Assembly (NCBI GenBank): GCA_037074705.1
Contig: CM073594.1
Location: 80,415,009-80,479,008, forward strand
Source: Zhengitettix transpicula
Taxonomy: Eukaryota; Arthropoda; Insecta; Orthoptera; Tetrigidae
DNA: 64,000 nucleotides
Direction of reading: 5' to 3'
Numbering within the stretch: position 1 is the stretch's first letter; every line of letters starts with the position of its first letter. Positions 43,836-55,725 of the stretch are shown here, piece by piece. The notes under the pieces were generated by a model. It saw nothing but the letters and a program-made list of their open reading frames with translations, had not been told where the DNA came from and did not search any database. The translations under genes were made by a program, and so were the position numbers.

Positions 43836-44039
43836 TATTTATGCAATTTAGTATACTTTTAACACTGGGGTTTTTATTTTATAATTAATTTTTTAATAAG
43901 TTCAGTAGAGCGTCCATTGCAGGACATAAAGCTATAACACAAGTACAGGCAGAAAAGTAGTTAAAACTTCACACGGAAACTTCACACCAGAATAGACATA
44001 TATATATATATAATACTCCGCTTTATAACTAACTGTCCT

Positions 44040-44273
44040 TGGTACGTTACTAACTCTAGAATCCACAATGACCTAAAAATTCCCTCAACCCAACAAACCA
44101 TAATTCAAACCGCCCTAATCCAACGAAATAAAAATCTCCACCACTTCAATCCCATTACCTCAAATACAGAATACCTTCCTTCTCCACCTAAACCCCTCAG
44201 AAGGCTAAAAATAAAACAACAAATTGACCTGGCAACCACCGTAAATAAATTAGATACATTTATTTATAGCTAA
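44040..44273 (+). pseudogene. Jockey-like ORF2 C-terminal fragment, open without ATG
   Basis: An open phase of about 77 codons from TGG at 44040 to TAA at 44271-44273 has no ATG. It reads WYVTNSRIHNDLKIPSTQQ, then LIQRNKNLHHFNP and KPLRRLKIKQ. These are the Jockey C-terminal landmarks (WYV.N..IH.DL..P...., H...L..H.NP, RLKR). It is cut on the 5' side, near a TA run. The last codons run into the head of a Rep-B copy, so the real stop may have been lost. Confidence 0.75.
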
Positions 44274-44885
44274 GTGGCGGCGTTGCCCGGGTATTTAAGT
44301 AAATTAGCCCGGAGAAGGAATGAATTCGACACTAACCTCTTAGCAAACATTTCATTTAACCAGCACCAAAAGCGCCATTATTTGAAACCTATTTACGTTC
44401 CTCTCCCCAACCTAAGCCCTCGGCATCTAACTTAAAAAAAAACAGGATAATGACTGACGCTTGTATAACAACTCGCGAATTGTCCAGCTACAAAAAAATA
44501 ACAGTGTTTTAAAAATTAACGTGAAAAAAAACCTCACCAAAGTCTGAAGATACTACCGGTACTTTAAATGAGTAAAAACAATCCCTAGAAACTTATACAG
44601 AGACCAAAATATAGCTTGTATCGTAAGAAAATCATAGATACACCCGGTACCTTAAGATGGTCAGAACTTCTCCTGGTAATTTTTGGTCAACCACGTCCAT
44701 ATCCACGACCAGGAACATAAAATTTCATTAACCACCGTGGTTAATGCGAGAATTAAACTCAACGATTCCTATAACACAGGAATCGACACCAATATCGATC
44801 ATTTTGGCAATATTTTTTGTGTAAATCTCTTCCACCACCATCGTTACCGTAAGGGTGCTTCATACCTTACTCTTCAACTACTCAC
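44264..44885 (+). repeat. Rep-B copy with internal minisatellite remnant
   Basis: Head ATAGCTAAGTGGCGGCGTTG then CCCGGGTATTTAAGTAAATT, with AGCCCGGAGAAGGAATGAAT as in the copy at 24826. From 44540 to 44690 are three to four units (ATACTACCGGTACTTTAAAT, ACCCGGTACCTTAAGATGG) of the minisatellite that is expanded at 35390-36430. The body AATTAAACTCAACGATTCC follows. Confidence 0.65.
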
Positions 44886-45987
44886 TTAAGAAGAAACTAC
44901 ATTTCTTCAAGTTAAATTTAACATATTAACGTCATCAACGGATCACGATTGTAAAATATTCAGGATTAAAAAAAATTCTGTATATTAAAAAAAATAGACA
45001 TACGTTTAAGTGTCAGGATAATTTACACCAATGTTCGTGAATGATGTCTTGCACTGGTACGTCGACATGTCATTTAATATTTCTTTCTAATTGTTAATTG
45101 ATCTTCATTGTATCAAATATACTAAGGTTATATTCAGCTTCTGGCTAACGACTTTCTGAATTATATAAATATGTATTCTGAGTATTGAGAAAACTAAAAA
45201 TAAATAAACATCTGACTTAAAAGCATTTTATTTCTTAGACTATCTGAATTAATTATTTCGTAACGCATGAAAAAAATTCCTCACACATGCCCACGGTAAT
45301 ATGCGATTCATAGCTTTTAGCTGTACTGAAAATATTCCAATACTGCTACCGTAATACCTCATAAGACAATATTTAGAGGACGACCTCATATTTACCGACA
45401 CTTAAAGATTAATTCATTCATTTGTAAACAATCCCAATTTTAATAAATTTAAGACTAATTTACCAATAAAATTATTTATTCCACACCTTGTTTCATAAAT
45501 AATTTAATTTTACTATTATAATAGCATACAGAATACAAACCATCGTACGTAAGTCTGAAATGTAGTGTTACTGTATCTGTTCGCTAATGAATGTACGTAG
45601 GTACTGTGGTGGAGGACTTACAAAAGTAAGTCTACATTTTGAATCGAGTAGTGTGGTTTTTCGTTGTCCCGCGGACCTCGCAGTTTCCGTGTAACATCCG
45701 ACCTCAGTGGACTGTTCTTTTTATACCTACAAAGAATCCATTGCGAGTGTCTTCCAAGTCTTAGAGGTCAGTATTCAGCTATCCCTAACATGAAGACCGG
45801 AACACCAGCCTACTATCTCGCAATGCTTGCACGCCTAGCGCTGTCAAGTTATTTACCCCCAAAGGCTGGTACAGGTCTCAGGGAGCTTAATTGTTCATTG
45901 AACTGAGAAATGCCGACTATCTATAAGTCTAATCACTCAGTAATACATTAGTTTGCGGGTAAATCGTGTCCGTTTAGCAAGCCGGCA
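44886..45987. other. Unassigned; GC-richer 45640-45910
   Basis: The plus-strand 80-codon frame 45664-45906 (starts MSRGPRSFRVTSDLSGLFFL) lies in a less AT-rich block. I recognise no domain. The remainder is AT-rich and featureless. Confidence 0.3.
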
Positions 45988-46255
45988 GACAGCAAACTCC
46001 TCTCCCGCTATCGGAAGGGCGTGGGACAAGTACCCAATGCCCAACCTACCTGATGCAGGTTTTTCTAGGGTTTTCTCTGCATTTCTTTAGGCGAATGCCA
46101 GGTAGGATCCTTAAAATATAGCCTGGGGGCCCTAGTTAACCCTTGGCTACCTTCCTCTACCCTTCCGCATTCCCCCTTTCAAATCCATTCCTATGCTATT
46201 AAAGGGGAGTTGCCCAAAGTGGATTACCCTCATATAGCCTGTTACCCTAAAAAGA
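45988..46255 (+). mobile_element. Rep-A copy 17, 5' truncated
   Basis: Starts GACAGCAAACTCCTCTCCCG in mid-repeat and ends ATATAGCCTGTTACCCTAAAAA. First of four consecutive copies. Confidence 0.85.
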
Positions 46256-46769
46256 GTCGAACCCCAAGACCCCAGAGGGCTCTGGCTAATGCCACCTTTG
46301 GGGCTGCCTTCACATCTCTCTGGTTTTTTTAACTAAGGTTCCCACATGCCGAGGCTCCTCGGCCTGTTTTCAGAGGGGTATGTTCCGGGGTCATAGACGT
46401 TGGGCATACGGTAAGAGTTCTTCACTATTCCCATTGGAACAATCTAGCAGCTGCCTCCCAAACTGGTCTAGGTACGGAGAAGGGAGTGCTGCGTCCCCAC
46501 AGCAAACATTTCCCGCTATCGAAAGGGCGTGGGACAAGTACCCAATGCCCGACCCTCCTAATGCAGGTTTTTCTAGGGTTTTCCCAGCAACACTTTTAGG
46601 CGAATTGCCGGGTAGGATCCTTAAACTATAGCACGGGGCCCTAGTTAAGCCTTGGCTACCTTCCTCTACCCTTCCGCATCCACCCTTTCAAATCCCTTCC
46701 TATGCTATTAACGGGGAGTTCCCACTATATGAGGGTGATCCCTCATATAGCCTGTTACTCTAAAAAAAT
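46256..46769 (+). mobile_element. Rep-A copy 18
   Basis: Nearly complete, from CCCCAGAGGGCTCTGGC to TATAGCCTGTTACTCTAAAAAAA. The deletion seen in copy 10 is not present. The frame 46380-46631 lies in it. Confidence 0.85.
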
Positions 46770-47038
46770 AGTCAAACCCCTCTCCTGCCATCGGAAGGGC
46801 GTGGGACAAGTACCCAATGCCCGACCTACCTGATGCAGGTTTTTCTAGGGTTTTACCTGCATCACTTTTAGGCGAATTGCCGGGTAGGATCGTTAAACCA
46901 TAGCTCAGTGGCCCTAGTTAACCCTTGGCTACCTTCCGCTACCCTTCCGCATCCCCCTTTCAAATCCCTTCCTATGCTATTAAAGGGAAGTTGCCACCTT
47001 GTGGTTTACCCTCATTTAGCCTGTTACCGTAAAAGAAA
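46770..47038 (+). mobile_element. Rep-A copy 19, 5' truncated
   Basis: Starts TCAAACCCCTCTCCTGCC, the same region where copy 17 starts, and ends TTAGCCTGTTACCGTAAAAG. Shared truncation points may reflect a repeated unit of (long + short) copies. Confidence 0.85.
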
Positions 47039-47548
47039 GAGAGTCGCCGACACGTCTTCGAGGGCTATTCTTTCGCAGGCAGAACCTTGTAGGAGACACG
47101 GAAGGGTCTACCTTTGGAGATTCCTTTTCTTCTCTCCGTTTTTGAACTAAGGTTTCCACAACCAAGACACCCCCGAGTTCTTCGCTGTTCCCATTGGAAC
47201 AGTCGGCCAACTGCCTCCTAAACTGGTCAGGGCACGGTCAGGGGAAAGCTGCGATCCTACGGAAAACCTCTCTCCTGCCATCGGAAAGGCGTGGGACGAG
47301 TACCAAATGCCCGACCTACCTGATGCAGGTTTTTATGGTGTTTTTCCTGCATCACTTTTAGGCGAATTGCGGGGTATGATCCTTAAACTATATCCCGGGG
47401 GTTCTAGTTAACCCTTGGATACCTTCCTTTAACCTTCCGCAACCCCACTTTCAGGTCCCTTTCCGATGTTTTTCAGGGAGTTACCACTATGTTGATTACC
47501 CTACACGTAGTCTGTCTATCTACACCCCCCCCCCCCCCAAAAAAAAAT
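47039..47548 (+). mobile_element. Rep-A copy 20 (TGTCTACAC end subtype)
   Basis: Head GCTATTCTTTCGCAGGCAGA. It ends GTCTGTCTATCTACACCC, followed by a long C run and nine A. A segment between AGGTTTCCACAACC and GAGTTCTTCGCTG is deleted. Confidence 0.85.
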
Positions 47549-49018
47549 AGTTGCCTATTCCAAGTTTGTCTTGGCGGACACAATATCAGTAAATCAATAT
47601 TTCTTAAACAAGTGTATAGTTTAGTGAGAACAAATAATAATAACCTGAAAAGTGTAAACTTTATTACTGTTAGATTCGTATAACAGTCAAGGTTAAAAAG
47701 TAAGAATCGTTTGAGTGTAATTTATATGAACATTATTAATGTTCGAATGGAGTTACATGAGATAAAAAAAATCAATCTGCCAAATCATTGAAAAAATTTG
47801 CATTACAGTAACATTATTTCCGTTTGGTACGCTGAGGACGTTAAAAATCTATAAATGTCACAGTATTTCGCATAAACGTCAAAATAAAACTTTGGAGATT
47901 AGTTTCATTTCAAGTATTTTTATTACAGAAATGAGAATAGTAAAAATTTATTGCGTGAAGAGTGTGGGGGGAGGGGGGGGAGGAAAAGTAAAGCCCTCAG
48001 AGACCTAGCTGCATAAAACGTACATCACCTGACGTTTGCGTGTAATAAAACCTAGACAGAAAGCAGCCAGCGAGAACGTCAGCCACCACAGTGGCAGCTG
48101 AAATAAAATTATACGGCTTATTAAGAACACCGGAGTGCGTTCAAATTTAATCTGTTCTTGGAATAAAGAGCTACAGAGAGAAGGGACCACTGCGCAAGCG
48201 AAGCTGAGCTGGCAAAGGCTAAAATCTTCCAGGCACGGTAAAAATCTTTGCTAGATTACGTTTCGCGTTCTGGTCATTCGTAATGTAGAAGAGAAAAAGT
48301 TTATGATTCAAATTCTCCACCATAAAGATCTGAAGGACATAAATCCCAGATTAGCTACACACAAATTAATCATGATCACAGCACGGTATTTCATAAAATA
48401 AAACTAACGTCAAAATATTAGTACTGTTAAGTAAAATATTATTCCTCAACGCGTTGATTGTGAAACAACGGTCCGAGAGTTCGTACAGACAAAAAATTAT
48501 TATAAACGTTTCCGTCTTAATTTGAGCCCTTTTTCAGTTTAGAAAAATAAAAAATACAAATTTAATTATCATAATAAATATCCGACCAGGAAGCGAAGTA
48601 TCACAAAACAAGATCAGGAACATTATGAATATGTTCAGTATCCAACAGAAATTTCGCTATTGGCAACATGTTCTTCAATCATATTTATGAGTTGCACGAA
48701 GCTTGTCCAGTAAACACTGTGAATAATATTGCATTCTCTTAACTGTTTATTCAGTGTATATTGATATCTAATATATGAGACATTCATTTGGTACTCTCAG
48801 AAAAGGAAAAGTGATTCATCTCGAAAACAAGGTATTTTCCGCTCTTATAAAATATTTTACTATTCTTTCTTCATTTATTAAGCCCCTATTTAACTCCATA
48901 TTATGAAGAATTATGAACAATCATTTCCTATTTGATATACGTAACGTATTGACAACCTAAATACCAAATTAGACGCTTATATCTGTGAGATGAAATGCCA
49001 ATTTATTTTTCTATGTTT

Positions 49019-49020
<2 letters not shown>
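47549..49020. other. Unassigned AT-rich sequence
   Basis: Contains a G-rich simple tract at 47945-47962 (GGGGGGAGGGGGGGGAGG). Otherwise no recognisable element. The 61-codon minus frame at 48005-48190 has no known similarity. Confidence 0.45.

Positions 49021-49022
<2 letters not shown>

Positions 49023-49066
<44 letters not shown>
49023..49066. repeat. (TA)n microsatellite, left flank of LTR-like copy 2
   Basis: About 22 TA units, uninterrupted, directly next to TGTAAT of the element. Confidence 0.95.
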
Positions 49067-49069
<3 letters not shown>

Positions 49070-50102
49070 AATACTAAGTGGAGGCAATTAGAAAATTGAT
49101 AATTGGAAATTTGTGGTGGATTGTTATCACCGAAAATATAAACACAACAATGTGTAAACATGTACAGGCGAGCCTTTGTCGGCGGCGAGCGTTTTAAAAC
49201 TCCAGGCTTACGGCGGCAGTGGCGGGCAGGAATTCATGAAGTAAAGTTGCGAACAGACATTCATCGAGTAAAAGTTGCGGTTACAAAAGTGTGGCAGGCA
49301 AGATTTATTAAGAGAGGTGTGGCACATAGATAATCATCGAGTAAAGTTTGGACATATAATTCAATAAGTAAAGCCACAGTAAAAATTCAATAAGACTGTT
49401 GCAAATTTCATCGAGAAGCAGTCGATAACAATCTTATTGACCAATAATCAGAACGAGAAATACAATATTTGCTGGAGAGAGAGAGAGAGAGAGAGAGAGA
49501 CTTAATGCAAAGGACCACAGGTGTTGTACGAAGTAATCGTTCAAGTTGACAGATACAAAAGTTTTGGACAGTATTTTTGAAACAAAAATTTAATTCTGTG
49601 AAATTATGACCTGTTTTATGTGAATAGTGCATCAGAGCCCAAACGAAGAATGCCTGGTACCAGCAAAGACACTGTAAGAAGCGAGAGAAATTTTATAAAA
49701 GTTTTGTAAACGTTAAATAATGATCAAATCGTCATATTTCGGATTCACGTTCATTTTGTTGTCTAACTGTAATGTTGTAAAATTTGATTGTTAATTTGAA
49801 TGTAAAAAATAGGTTGGTTCTTTATTTAAAAGACCCAAATAAACGACCCTGAGATGAGAGTAGATAAAGTCTGTAAAATAGTAAGAAGATCACATCAAGA
49901 AATTTTGTTATTTTATTTTGAATAAATTAATTGTTTTGTGAAGTTACAATTTTGTAAATTATTTAGCATCCTTTCATTTTTAAATTTTAATAAAATAATT
50001 CATCCATTAAATAACCATTGATTTACTTAATTTATTTGTTTATTACATTTAGGCCATCAACGTGTGGCAAACCAATTAATTCCTTTAATCCTTTTGTTTA
50101 TT

Positions 50103-50105
<3 letters not shown>
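49067..50105 (+). mobile_element. LTR-like element copy 2 (TGTAAT...ATTACA)
   Basis: 1.04 kb, TG...CA ends, same orientation as the copy at 2259 and alignable along its length: GGCAATTAGAAAATTGATAA, ACATGTACAGGCGAGCC, an (AG)n tract at 49476-49500, GCCTGGTACCAGCAAAGAC at 49652 and GACCCTGAGATGAGAGTAG near 49846. It has no gag or pol, so it is a solo LTR or a non-autonomous derivative. Confidence 0.7.

Positions 50106-50142
<37 letters not shown>
50106..50142. repeat. (TA)n microsatellite, right flank of LTR-like copy 2
   Basis: TA units continue after ATTACA, so the element split one long TA tract. Confidence 0.95.
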
Positions 50143-50143
<1 letters not shown>

Positions 50144-50165
50144 GTACAAGTTCAATGAAGAATTT

Positions 50166-50583
50166 ATTTTAGAGGACAGGATATATGCGGGTTATCCGCA
50201 TGGTGGCATATTCCTTTTAATAGCATAGGAAATTATATGAAAGGATGATGTTGAAGGGTAGCCAAAGTTTAATTAAGGCCCCCGGACTGTAGTATAAGGA
50301 TCCTACCCGGCATTCGCCTAAAAGTGATGTAGGACAAACCATATAAAACCTGAATCAGGTAGGTCGGGCAATAGGTTAGGAGGCAGCTGACCGACTGATC
50401 CAATGGGAACAGAGAACAACTCTTACTGTACGCCCAAGGTGTGTGATCCCGGAACATACACCTGTTAAAACATACCGAGGTGCCTCGGATTGTGTGAACC
50501 TCATTTCAAAAACGGAGAGGGAAGAAGGAATCCTCAAAGGTAGACCTTTCAGTCTCTTCTCAAAGGTTCACCTGCGAGAGATC
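50166..50583 (-). mobile_element. Rep-A copy 21, diverged
   Basis: Starts TTTTAGAGGACAGGATATAT. It lacks the central GTCCCACGCCCTTCCG region and ends TTCACCTGCGAGAGATCG. More diverged than the tandem copies, so probably older. Confidence 0.8.
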
Positions 50584-51913
50584 GTCATACACTTCAGTGT
50601 TGAATAATATTTTAACGTAATATTTATAATACTAACCGTTATTTACGAATAAAATGTGAGAAATAAAAAAATCGCGATGCGGAATATTAGAAAAATACTT
50701 AAGATTTTATTACAACAGATTGTTTTTAGAGATCGGAAAATTTTCTGATGTAAACTATAAATAATACAACTGATGACAGAGCACGACATGAAAACGTAAT
50801 AAATACCGTGTATATTTTTTATGCTGCTTTGCAGTACGTTTTTGTTGATAGTGCATCAATTTGTTTCAGTCCAGTTCGTAAGTCAAAAGTGAATACTTTG
50901 CATTACACTTTTTAATTTTCTGTATGTTGTCTTTTAATATTATACAAATATTACACCTGTCTTATATCAAATAATTTTATATAATATTCTATGTCTTAAT
51001 TGAAAATCTTAATTTTTAGGCAACAAAGGTCAATTTCACAGCTTCAAATTTTTTCAATACATTTTGTAGAAATTTATTATCCTAGATTTAAACTGTTAAA
51101 CGTATAAATTAACTTTTTTCCAACATTTTAATAAACTTACGATGAAAAATATTATACTTGAATAAATTTTTTTCTCTCCGCCAAACACGTATTGTATTTA
51201 TGAATATGTTTACATTAAACATTCGATATCAACTATCAAACCTCAAACCATTCTCGGGAGTAGGTAACGGTACCGAAAAACAGGGTATTATTTGATAAAC
51301 ATAAGTCTCTATACTTCTAGAATACAACTTATACGTTTTGAGTTTAAGCTGAGGTTACTAAGCTTGTAAACATGGATAATAATTATTAGTATTGCAGCGA
51401 AAACGCCGTGAAAAGGTGAGAAAATTCTTACGGGTGACAAAGAATAAGGTTTTAACGGCTTCGCGAATCCGACAAGGCTATTAACCTATTTCGTCGCTAC
51501 TCTTAAGCCCGCCCTGCACTTTTATGAGAATTGGTTACACACCGTGGCAGAGAAACAATTCCCGAACGATGAGGTTCTCAACGTTTATTGCAGCTTTTTC
51601 TCCAGCCTACGAGTGGCATTATTGTTGTTAAATCACGGTTCGGGCAGAAACACCTGAACAGATGTAATTCTGATCCAGTGATAGATTTTCATGACGCAAG
51701 GTGTTAAAGCTTAACACCCTAAGTGGCGGTGGGCATTCGGTGGAAAGTGCACAGTATCCGTCATGCACACCGATATTGGAAAAACAGAGATTGCATTCAC
51801 TGACATAAGGTGATTTGTGTGTTGGTAGCGTCTACTCGTACTTCATATTTCATAAAATCATATGTATGGTTCTTAACGTTAAGGATAGCTTTCGGAACAA
51901 AGATTTGTCTACA
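50584..51913. other. Unassigned sequence
   Basis: AT-rich to about 51380, then a somewhat GC-richer unique region. No coding or repeat structure recognised. Confidence 0.45.
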
Positions 51914-52600
51914 ATATACACTGATGAACCATTGTCGATCGCCAGATTAAATGCCGACTGGTGAAGCTGTGAGTACATGATGTTAAAAGGTTAGTTTTAT
52001 GCAGAGCAGACTATTGAGGAATCATTCTAGTGACGAAACGTGCCGGAAATGAAGATAATCCTCTGACAAGAGTGACGTTTTTGACAAAGGCAAGATTTTT
52101 ATGGCCCGGCACAATTCGTGAGTAATCTGTTGTAAGTGGTTGAAGAATGGTGAATCAACGAGTACTGTAAATCAGAATAGGCTGCGATCATTAAAGGATT
52201 CAGGCACAAGTGTTTCGGAGCACACCGTTCAACGCACATTCCTCAACATCCTTCGTGTTTGATGTCTTCCCCGGCGGCTATGGCATCTTCCAGCATGATT
52301 ACTATACGGGACACAACACCAGAATGATGCTACTGTCGTTCGAGGAGCCTGATAGTGAACTCATGCCGTGGCCACCAAATTCGCCTGATCTCTACTCGAT
52401 GTAACACATCTGGGACGCCACTCCCGCACTCACAAACCACCGGCTAGTAATTTAAGTGAATTCTGTGACCTTTGCATAGATTTATAACTTGCCAACCCAC
52501 CAAGGACTTGTCTAGGCCATTCCACGCCGAATCGCTGCTGTATTGCGTTCAAAATATTGATGAACATTCTATTAAGCAGGTTATTTTTAGGCTCATCACT
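51914..52600 (+). mobile_element. Tc1-like transposon remnant
   Basis: The left end TATACACTGATGAACCATTG (51917) resembles the start of many insect Tc1-like terminal repeats. Coding remnants follow: helix-turn-helix region words SNLL*VVEEW near 52115-52150 and SEHTVQRTFLN near 52215. The frame 52210-52404 has FQHDYYTGHNTRMMLL (second catalytic D) and WPPNSPDL (third catalytic region, with D where Tc1 has the SPDLN block). After 52404 (stop in place of E) it reads HIWDATPAL. The end PTHQGLV*AIPRRIAAVLRS is at 52495-52555. Tc1 transposase is a cut-and-paste enzyme at TA sites. Several stops make it inactive; the right terminal repeat was not found. Confidence 0.8.
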
Positions 52601-52845
52601 ATTCGCTATTGATTGAATATAAATGGAGTGTATTTTGTCGTAATTTTTGTCTCTTTTTTCCACAATTAGGAATTTTTTGAAGTGCTACTTGTTACTTCTT
52701 GCCTTAATCTACACGATCAGCTACCATCCAAATTTTGTATGATTACCAACACATGGTCCTTAAAAGTATAAATAAATTAAGACGACTGGAGGATGAATAA
52801 TTAATCATTTGTCGCTTCAGAAAAGCCCGTTCAGCCGTATTTCTG

Positions 52846-52847
<2 letters not shown>
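52601..52847. other. Tc1 3' flank
   Basis: May contain the right terminal repeat of the Tc1 copy, but it is not recognisable. Confidence 0.3.

Positions 52848-52886
<39 letters not shown>
52848..52886. repeat. (TA)n microsatellite, left flank of LTR-like copy 3
   Basis: Uninterrupted TA run next to the element's TGTAGT end. Confidence 0.95.
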
Positions 52887-52892
<6 letters not shown>

Positions 52893-53884
52893 AATTGGTA
52901 ATTAAGGCATTGTTCTAATTGAAAAGTTGAATTATAGAGGACTCATTATTAGTCGATATAGAGCGGATGCCGCAACAAACCGGCAAGGCAAAGAAAAAAT
53001 TGTTGATCAGTCGAGAAGGTTCTACGCGCTCAAAATTTACGAGACGAACGAACAGTCAGGAAATGTTCAGTCAGGCAATGAACGGCGAGGCATAAAGATC
53101 AGCAAAGTTTTTGTACAAAAGTAATACAGTCGGGCAGCAGACAGCGAATAGATCAGACTAAAAGTTTTACAGTCGGCAATCTGAACGAAAGAATGTGGTC
53201 CAGTCACAAACATGCTTTCAAATATTAAAAAGTAAAGCAATATTCAGTCGGGAAGGAGACAGAGCAACTAATGTGTATTCGGTGGTCGAGCGTAGATTCA
53301 TCATGCTGGTCATAGGCAAACCAATGAAGTCCATTTTCAACTAAAGTCACGGGATCCACAAATCCAGGTTGCAGCAAAGCATCGAGAACCAACCAATTTG
53401 TGTTAAACCAACTAACAAACAACGCCAATTAGAGCCTGTGAACATTTAGAGTCTGTGAGAACTTAGAATCAGTGATTGTGCACGAAAAGCTAAAAAGAGA
53501 CCTGGGCGGCCGTAAGTAGAGAAAAACTTTAAAATCATTTGTAAACCGTGTTTAAAAGATAAAAGTCAGATCGTTCTTTAATTATTTAACTATCGATAAA
53601 ATGAGATCGTTAATTCTTGATAAAATTAAAATTGTTTAAATTCAATCTTCAGTATTATTTCTTCCGCAACAAATTTCGTCTATGTTCAGACGCATTAATT
53701 TCCATACAAAGTAAATGTAATTTTTGATTATATAAATTCTGCCATTTATCAAACCAAGTTCAAGACCCTGAGATCCCAAATATTTTGTATATTTTATACT
53801 TGTTTTAAAATTGTTAATAAATTTTGTTTAATAGTTTTCACTTAAGTTTTTTTATTTAAAGCGCCTTTTATATTAATTATTACA
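52887..53884 (+). mobile_element. LTR-like element copy 3 (TGTAGT...ATTACA)
   Basis: About 1.0 kb between two TA tracts, with the TG...CA ends of the family. It is the most diverged plus-strand copy. CCTGGGCGGCCGTAAGTAGA (53501) replaces CCTGGTACCAG, and GACCCTGAGATCCC is at 53764. The 65- and 67-codon frames inside show no similarity. Confidence 0.6.
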
Positions 53885-53992
53885 ATATATATATAAACTC
53901 TGAGTAAGCCATTTTAATGTCGAACTTTAAAGCATCGAACAGCCGACAATTTGTTTCAAGCTGGCGGATGGCAGTTTAATATTATATTATTA

Positions 53993-54522
53993 TTTTTTTA
54001 GGGCAACAGGCTACATGAGGGTAATCCACTTTGGGCAACTCCCCTTTAATAGCATAGGAAGGGATTTGAAATGGAGAATGCGGAAGGGTGGAGCAAGGTA
54101 GCCAATGGTTATTAGGGCCCCCGGGCTATAGTTTAAGGATCCTACCCGGCATTCGCCTAAAGAAATGCAGGAAAAACCCTAGAAAAACCTGCATCAGGTA
54201 GGTCGGGCATTGGGTACTTGTCCCACGCCCTTCCGATAGCGGGAGAGGAGTTTTCTGTGAGGACGCAGCATTCCCTTCTTCGTGCCTCGACCAGTTTAGG
54301 AGGCAGCTGGCCGACTATTCCAAAGGGAATAGCGTACAACTCTTACCGTATGCCCAAGGTCTGCGACCCCCGGAACATACATCTCTCAGAATCGGCCGAG
54401 GAGCCTCGGCTTGTGGTAACCTTAGTTCAAAAACGGAGAGGAAAAGGCATCCTCAAAGGTAGCCCCTTCGTATCTCTTCTACAAGGTTCTGCCTGCGAGA
54501 GAATAGCCCTCGCAGACTCCCT
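53993..54522 (-). mobile_element. Rep-A copy 22
   Basis: Full-length single copy: T tract, AGGGCAACAGGCTACATGAG, all landmarks, and far end GCGAGAGAATAGCCCTCGCA. Close to copies 2-5. Confidence 0.9.
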
Positions 54523-55550
54523 ATATTCTTTTTAAATCTTCACAGGTCTTTAAACGTTAATCGACATATTTTCGACTGCTTTCTTGTGAAAATGAAACAA
54601 ATTCATGAATTTGGAAAGTCAGAAATTTTGTTTAAATATGGAAGATTTAAGATTTACATCGCTAAGAACGTTCTAACTGATCTGTATTAAAAGGATACAA
54701 TTTTTTAATTTAGATAGGTACGTCATTTTTCTTATAAAAAGAGAACAAATTTAGTGGAAACGACGCATGAAGAATTTAGAAGACAGTTGCAACAAACGTA
54801 TAGATAAACTAAAATATAAGCAATGTATGATTTATTTATATAGGTACTGAACCCTATAGGGTTCTATTTAACAAGTTAAAATTTGTGTTAAATCTTTATG
54901 ATCTATATAAATAAAATCGTAGTTTTGTCTGTAAATTATTCAGAATCGGGTAATTGTTGTTTAACTTTACGTTTCATGGAGTAAAGAATCGGCAACCGAT
55001 ATTTAAATTCCTGTCACGCTAATTTGATTCATTTTTCACAGTAAATGCGAAGCGCCGATTTCAAATAAGTTATTAATATTAAATTGCCATTCAATGAGCG
55101 AACGTTGAAAATCCTTATTTCGAACTCCTTGGATTTTGTTCGCTTAACAGAAAAACGACTGAACAAATTTTCATTAAGAAATAAATACCTCCAAGGCATT
55201 TCAAAATGGCCTCAACGATTTGATAAATTTCATACGCAGTTTGGTAAGTTTATTTTTTTTACGCAGCACGGCACTTATTGAGCAAGTATACAAAATCAGA
55301 ATTGTAAAGAGTAGACGAGGAATAAATGTACAATATTTATACTTGTTGCCAAAATTAAGTCAAAATATTACGGACTAATAAGTTGCAAGTAACGCGCTAA
55401 TTAAATAAATAGAATCCTGTCAATAGTAAGCAAGCATTTTATACAAAACACAGTGCCATAATCTGACCCTAATGTTAGTAACTAAGCACGATGTTTTTTA
55501 AAATACGAGTACCCAGTACACTTACTTCTAAGGGTTGTCTCGCATACGAA
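54523..55550. other. Unassigned AT-rich sequence
   Basis: GATCTATATAAATAAAATCG near 54900 resembles the (reversed) outer end of dispersed insect repeats, but I could not define an element. The 65-codon frame 55084-55281 shows no similarity. Confidence 0.35.
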
Positions 55551-55551
55551 A

Positions 55552-55725
55552 TACTCTAACACGGGGAAGTAGCCCAGAATGATTTCTATAAGGAATATTG
55601 TAAATGAAGTGTTTGTTCAATTGTTGGTCCGGCCAGACGGCATTGTTGGAGGTTAGTCTATCTTGAAAGGAAGTCGACAACAGTCAAGAGTTTCATGTAG
55701 GTTGATATTACGCGTCGCACATAAA
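55552..55725 (+). repeat. Rep-C copy 1 (TAACACGGGG repeat)
   Basis: The segment from CTAACACGGGGAAGTAGC through TTGTTCAATTGTTGGTCCGG and CCAGACGGCATTGTTGGAGG to GAAAGGAAGTCGACAACAGT and GCGTCGCAC is repeated at 59294-59445. Non-coding. TGTAACACGGGG-type starts are seen in some LTRs, but no matching end was found. Confidence 0.75.
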
